A stretch of 64,000 bases of DNA, taken from assembly GCF_039537585.1 (NCBI RefSeq), contig NZ_BAABAU010000001.1, positions 1,240,001 to 1,304,000 of the forward strand, in the 5' to 3' direction. Positions 61,303-64,000 of this stretch are shown one piece after another. This DNA is from Frondihabitans peucedani (GTDB taxonomy: Bacteria > Actinomycetota > Actinomycetes > Actinomycetales > Microbacteriaceae). The translations under genes were made by a program, and so were the position numbers. Every line of letters begins with the position of its first letter. The stretch's first letter is position 1. The notes beneath the pieces were generated by a model, which saw only the letters and a program-made list of their open reading frames with translations, did no database searches and was not told the origin of the DNA.

Positions 61303-61859
61303 CCGTCGAGGGTACGCTCCGGCTGCGCCGGCGCCGGGCCGGTGGGCTGCGCCGTGGCCTGCGCCGGGCCGGCACCCGCGCCCTTCGCGTACTGCTCCAT
61401 CGCACCGCCCATCTGCCCGAGGAACCGCACGACGACGTCGAGCTCGACGTCGGTGTAGCCCGACATCACCGCGTCGGTGAGGCGGCCGAGCGGCGCGAAG
61501 AACCCGCGCGCGATCTGCTGAGCGTGCTCGCTGTAGTGCACCCGCACGATCCTGCGGTCGCGCTCGTCGCGCCGACGCTCGACGTGCCCGGCGCGGGTGA
61601 GGCGGTCGATGACGCCGGTCGCCGCGCCGGAGGTCAGGCCGAGGGCGTCGGCGATGCCGCCGGGCGTCGCGGGGGACCCTGCCGCCTCCTCGTGCATGAC
61701 GAACAGCAGAGCGTCGAGGTCGGAGTGCGCGAGGCGCTCCTGCTGCGAGAAGGCCTGGGCGACGTGCCGCGACTGCGTCGTGAGCACCTGCAGGCGGGTG
61801 ACGATGTCGGCGCGGAGCTGGCGCCTCGCGTCGTCGCTCGTCGTGGGATCAGGGGTCAT
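61299..61859 (-). CDS. MarR-family regulator, divergent from an MMPL exporter
   Basis: A 186-residue winged-helix protein: DLDALLFVMHEE, GGIADALGLTSGAATGVIDRL and the wing ERRRDERDRRIVRVHYSEH are diagnostic. The final 30 residues are Gly/Pro/Ala-rich. GAGGAGGAA precedes the ATG. Position back-to-back with an efflux-type transporter gene across 80 nt suggests local control of both directions, and serine dehydratase lies downstream in the same transcript. Confidence 0.9.
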   Translation of the reverse strand: MTPDPTTSDDARRQLRADIVTRLQVLTTQSRHVAQAFSQQERLAHSDLDALLFVMHEEAAGSPATPGGIADALGLTSGAATGVIDRLTRAGHVERRRDERDRRIVRVHYSEHAQQIARGFFAPLGRLTDAVMSGYTDVELDVVVRFLGQMGGAMEQYAKGAGAGPAQATAQPTGPAPAQPERTLDG

Positions 61860-61875
61860 CGGGGTTCCTCCTCAC

Positions 61876-61904
61876 TTGCAGAATCTACTCGGGCAGAGTA
61901 CAAC
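61876..61904 (+). promoter_or_regulatory. Promoter of the MMPL gene with CTTAG direct repeats
   Basis: TTGCAG and TACAAC are separated by 17 nt, predicting transcription from about 61911 and a 29-nt leader. Immediately downstream, on the minus strand, CTTAGCGAATAGAT and CTTAGTCACTGAGA repeat a CTTAG core about 17 nt apart (61910-61935). These are plausible sites for the divergent MarR protein. Confidence 0.45.
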
Positions 61905-61939
61905 TCTCAGTGACTAAGAGATCTATTCGCTAAGGAATC

Positions 61940-64000
61940 ATGATGCGCACCCTCTCCGCCGCCTTCCGCTCGCGCAGGTCGTCCTGGCTCGTCCTGGCCC
62001 TGACGGCTCTCGCCGTGGCCCTCCTGTTCGCCCTGCTGCCCGCCGGCAAGAGCGACTCCTTCCCCGCGTCGGGCCTGCCCTCGTCGGCGGAGTCTGCGAG
62101 GGTGACGAAGCTGCTGAAGAGCTTCCCGTCGGCGGACACGACCGTCGGCATCGTCGTCTTCGACCGCGGCGACAGGGCCCTGACCGACGCCGACAAGCAG
62201 GCCGTCGCCTCGCGCGCCGCCGATCTCGCCGACCTCTCGACCGTGCCGCAGGCGGTGCGCCCGCAGTTCAGCGACGACGGCACCGCCGCGATCCTGGCCG
62301 TCCCCCTGTCGAGCCGGACCGTGCAGGACGACGTCGCGAAGGCGGCGACGTCGCTCCGGTCGGCCGCCTCCAGCGGTCTGCCCGACGGCCTCACCGCGCA
62401 GCTCACCGGCCCGGTCGGATTCCAGGACGACATCGCGAACTCCTTCGCGGGCGCCGACTTCCGCCTGCTGCTCGTGACCGTCCTCGTGGTCGCCGTGCTG
62501 CTGATCGTGACCTACCGGAGCCCGGTGCTCTGGATCGTCCCGCTCGCCGTGGTCGGTGCGGCCGACGGTCTGGCGGGCGTCGTCGTCAAGGCGCTGGCCG
62601 AGCCGTTCGGGCTCACCGTGGACGCGTCGATCTCGGGCATCCTCTCGGTGCTCGTCTTCGGCGCCGGGACGAACTACGCCCTGCTCCTCGTCGCCCGGTA
62701 CCGCGAGGAGCTCACGCGCACCGACGACCGCTTCCGCGCCATGCGCACCGCGTACTCGAGCGCGGGGCCGGCGATCGCCGCGAGCGGCGGGACGGTCGCA
62801 CTGAGTCTCATCACGCTGCTCGCCGCGTCGCTGTCGAACAACCGCGCGCTCGGCTTCGCCTGCGCGGTCGGCGTCGTGATCGCGATCCTGTTCGCCCTCG
62901 TGGCCCTGCCGGCTGCGCTGGTGGTCTGCGGCCGCGGGCTGTTCTGGCCGTTCGTGCCGCGGCGGGCGGCGTCGGTCGGTGCTGAGGGCGGTGCCGGTGC
63001 GAGTTCCGAGGCCGGAGACACCGGAGACACCAGCGACACCGGCGACACCGGCGACACCGGCGACACCAGCCTCACCGAGGCCGAGGCGCGCGGCTTCTGG
63101 GCAGGGCTCGGCCGCCGCGTGGCCCGCCGACCCGTCGCCGTCTCGGTCGCGGCCGTCGCGGGGCTGGCGATCCTGAGCCTCGGGCTCTCCGGGTACGCGG
63201 TCGGCCTGTCGCAGACGGCGCAGCTCCTCGGCGATCCGGCGAGCGTCACCGCCCAGAAGGTCATCGACCGCTCGTTCTCGGCCGGGCTCACCAGCCAGAC
63301 CACGGTGCTCGCGCCGACCTCCGCCGCCGGCCGCGCCGTCGACATCGCGAAGGCGACGAAGGGCGTCGAGTCGGCGACCGCGGGCGAGACCCACGCGGGC
63401 CGGACGAGCATCGCCGTCTCGCTCAGCGCCGAGCCCGAGAGCGACGCGGCCTTCGCGTCGATCGACCGGCTCCGGAGCGCCTACTCGGACGCCGGCGGCA
63501 CCGTCGCCACGACCCTGGTCGGCGGGACCGACGCGACCGCCCTCGACACGCAGAACGCCGCGAAGCACGACCAGGACCTCGTCATCCCGATCATCCTCGC
63601 CATCGTGTTCGCCGTGCTGGCCGTCCTCCTGCGCTCGCTGGTCGCCCCGGTCCTGCTCATCGCGAGCGTGCTGGCGACCTTCTTCGCGAGTCTCGGGGCG
63701 TCGACGTTCCTGTTCACGCATCTGCTCGGCTTCCCGGCCCTCGACTCGAACGTGACCCTGTTCGCGTTCCTGTTCCTGGTGGCGCTCGGCGTCGACTACA
63801 ACATCTTCCTGACGACGAGGGCGCGGGAGGAGCGCGACCGCCACGGCACCCGCGAGGGCATGATCCGAGCGCTCGCCTCGACCGGCGCCGTGATCACGAG
63901 CGCGGGCATCCTGCTGGCCGCGGTGTTCGCGGTCCTGGGGGTGCTGCCGGTGGTCGCCCTGACCCAGATCGGCGTGATCGTCTGCATCGGCGTGCTGCTC
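61940..64000 (+). CDS. MMPL/RND family transporter (3' end outside window)
   Basis: The first 687 residues of a large membrane exporter. After an initial span comes an extracytoplasmic domain, then a bundle of spans beginning FRLLLVTVLVVAVLLIVTY with the loop FGAGTNYALLLVARYREEL, a second domain, and a second bundle with ALGVDYNIFLTTRAREERDR. The paired G-x-x-D/N-Y motifs identify the MMPL/YdfJ group. A run of Gly-Asp-Thr repeats (about residues 361-380) lies in the cytoplasmic loop. Substrate is unknown; drug or lipid export is typical. Confidence 0.9.
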   Translation, partial: MMRTLSAAFRSRRSSWLVLALTALAVALLFALLPAGKSDSFPASGLPSSAESARVTKLLKSFPSADTTVGIVVFDRGDRALTDADKQAVASRAADLADLSTVPQAVRPQFSDDGTAAILAVPLSSRTVQDDVAKAATSLRSAASSGLPDGLTAQLTGPVGFQDDIANSFAGADFRLLLVTVLVVAVLLIVTYRSPVLWIVPLAVVGAADGLAGVVVKALAEPFGLTVDASISGILSVLVFGAGTNYALLLVARYREELTRTDDRFRAMRTAYSSAGPAIAASGGTVALSLITLLAASLSNNRALGFACAVGVVIAILFALVALPAALVVCGRGLFWPFVPRRAASVGAEGGAGASSEAGDTGDTSDTGDTGDTGDTSLTEAEARGFWAGLGRRVARRPVAVSVAAVAGLAILSLGLSGYAVGLSQTAQLLGDPASVTAQKVIDRSFSAGLTSQTTVLAPTSAAGRAVDIAKATKGVESATAGETHAGRTSIAVSLSAEPESDAAFASIDRLRSAYSDAGGTVATTLVGGTDATALDTQNAAKHDQDLVIPIILAIVFAVLAVLLRSLVAPVLLIASVLATFFASLGASTFLFTHLLGFPALDSNVTLFAFLFLVALGVDYNIFLTTRAREERDRHGTREGMIRALASTGAVITSAGILLAAVFAVLGVLPVVALTQIGVIVCIGVLL

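Noticed and set aside
63015-63075. Short regular repeats resembling a CRISPR or minisatellite
   Set aside because: They are 9-nt units in frame inside a transporter gene without spacers, so they are coding repeats.

Overview
The window is about 70 % G+C, uses GTG and TTG starts freely, carries menaquinone rather than ubiquinone genes, a BldC-type regulator, the actinobacterial small ribosomal protein bS22, and the order tRNA-Trp / secE / nusG. All of this points to an actinomycete chromosome, most likely a Microbacteriaceae relative; genus cannot be fixed from sequence reading alone. I see no rRNA, CRISPR array, prophage or intact insertion sequence. Four tRNAs (Trp, Met, Thr, Tyr) are present. 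It is essentially core chromosome with one small secondary-metabolite locus.

Layout. 1-6833: nusG (cut by the window start), secE, tRNA-Trp, an aspartate-type aminotransferase, a DrrAB-like ABC exporter, murB and two hot-dog dehydratase genes. 6958-11047: a leader-peptide/terminator element, then a UbiA prenyltransferase divergent-side partner to a type III polyketide synthase / methyltransferase / FAD-monooxygenase operon. 11214-19432: an aquaporin-like channel, tRNAs, two paralogous aldo/keto reductases, a GH13 glucosidase, an M23 peptidase and an inositol-monophosphatase-type enzyme. 19614-22217: a nonsense-interrupted AbiEi/DUF559-type gene, yajQ and a membrane acyltransferase-like protein. 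22225-34502: ferredoxin reductase and almost the whole menaquinone pathway (polyprenyl synthase, menG, menF, menD, menA, menE, menB, menC) with PPK2 and small membrane proteins. 34561-39718: cytochrome c biogenesis system II (resA-like, ccdA, resB, ccsB) co-oriented behind a histidine phosphatase. 39828-48000: an archaeal-type aspartyl-tRNA synthetase, bS22, BldC- and ArsR-type regulators, Trk potassium uptake, proC, a CDF transporter, tadA and upp. 48037-53037: a leaderless cysteine-containing upstream ORF, an OmpR-type winged-helix protein without a receiver, an unusual AT-richer intergenic region with a symmetrical operator, and a marR-photolyase-hydrolase operon. 53034-64000: a PfkB kinase, small regulators, a dienelactone hydrolase, an FMN-riboswitch-controlled rib operon, pabC-like aminotransferase, sdaA with a MarR regulator, and the first part of an MMPL exporter.

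Themes. Menaquinone synthesis and cytochrome c maturation sit together and serve the same respiratory chain. Many genes have a -10 hexamer (TANNNT) ending only 6-8 nt before the start codon, so leaderless transcription appears to be the default for single genes, while operon-internal genes are coupled by ATGA/GTGA overlaps. Three non-genic signals stand out: a heavily iterated octamer GCAGGATC/GATCCTGC found in genes and spacers, forcing locally rare codons; a pair of REP-like palindromic elements 39 kb apart; and a perfectly symmetrical double ATAAC-N6-GTAAC site next to an orphan OmpR-type regulator.
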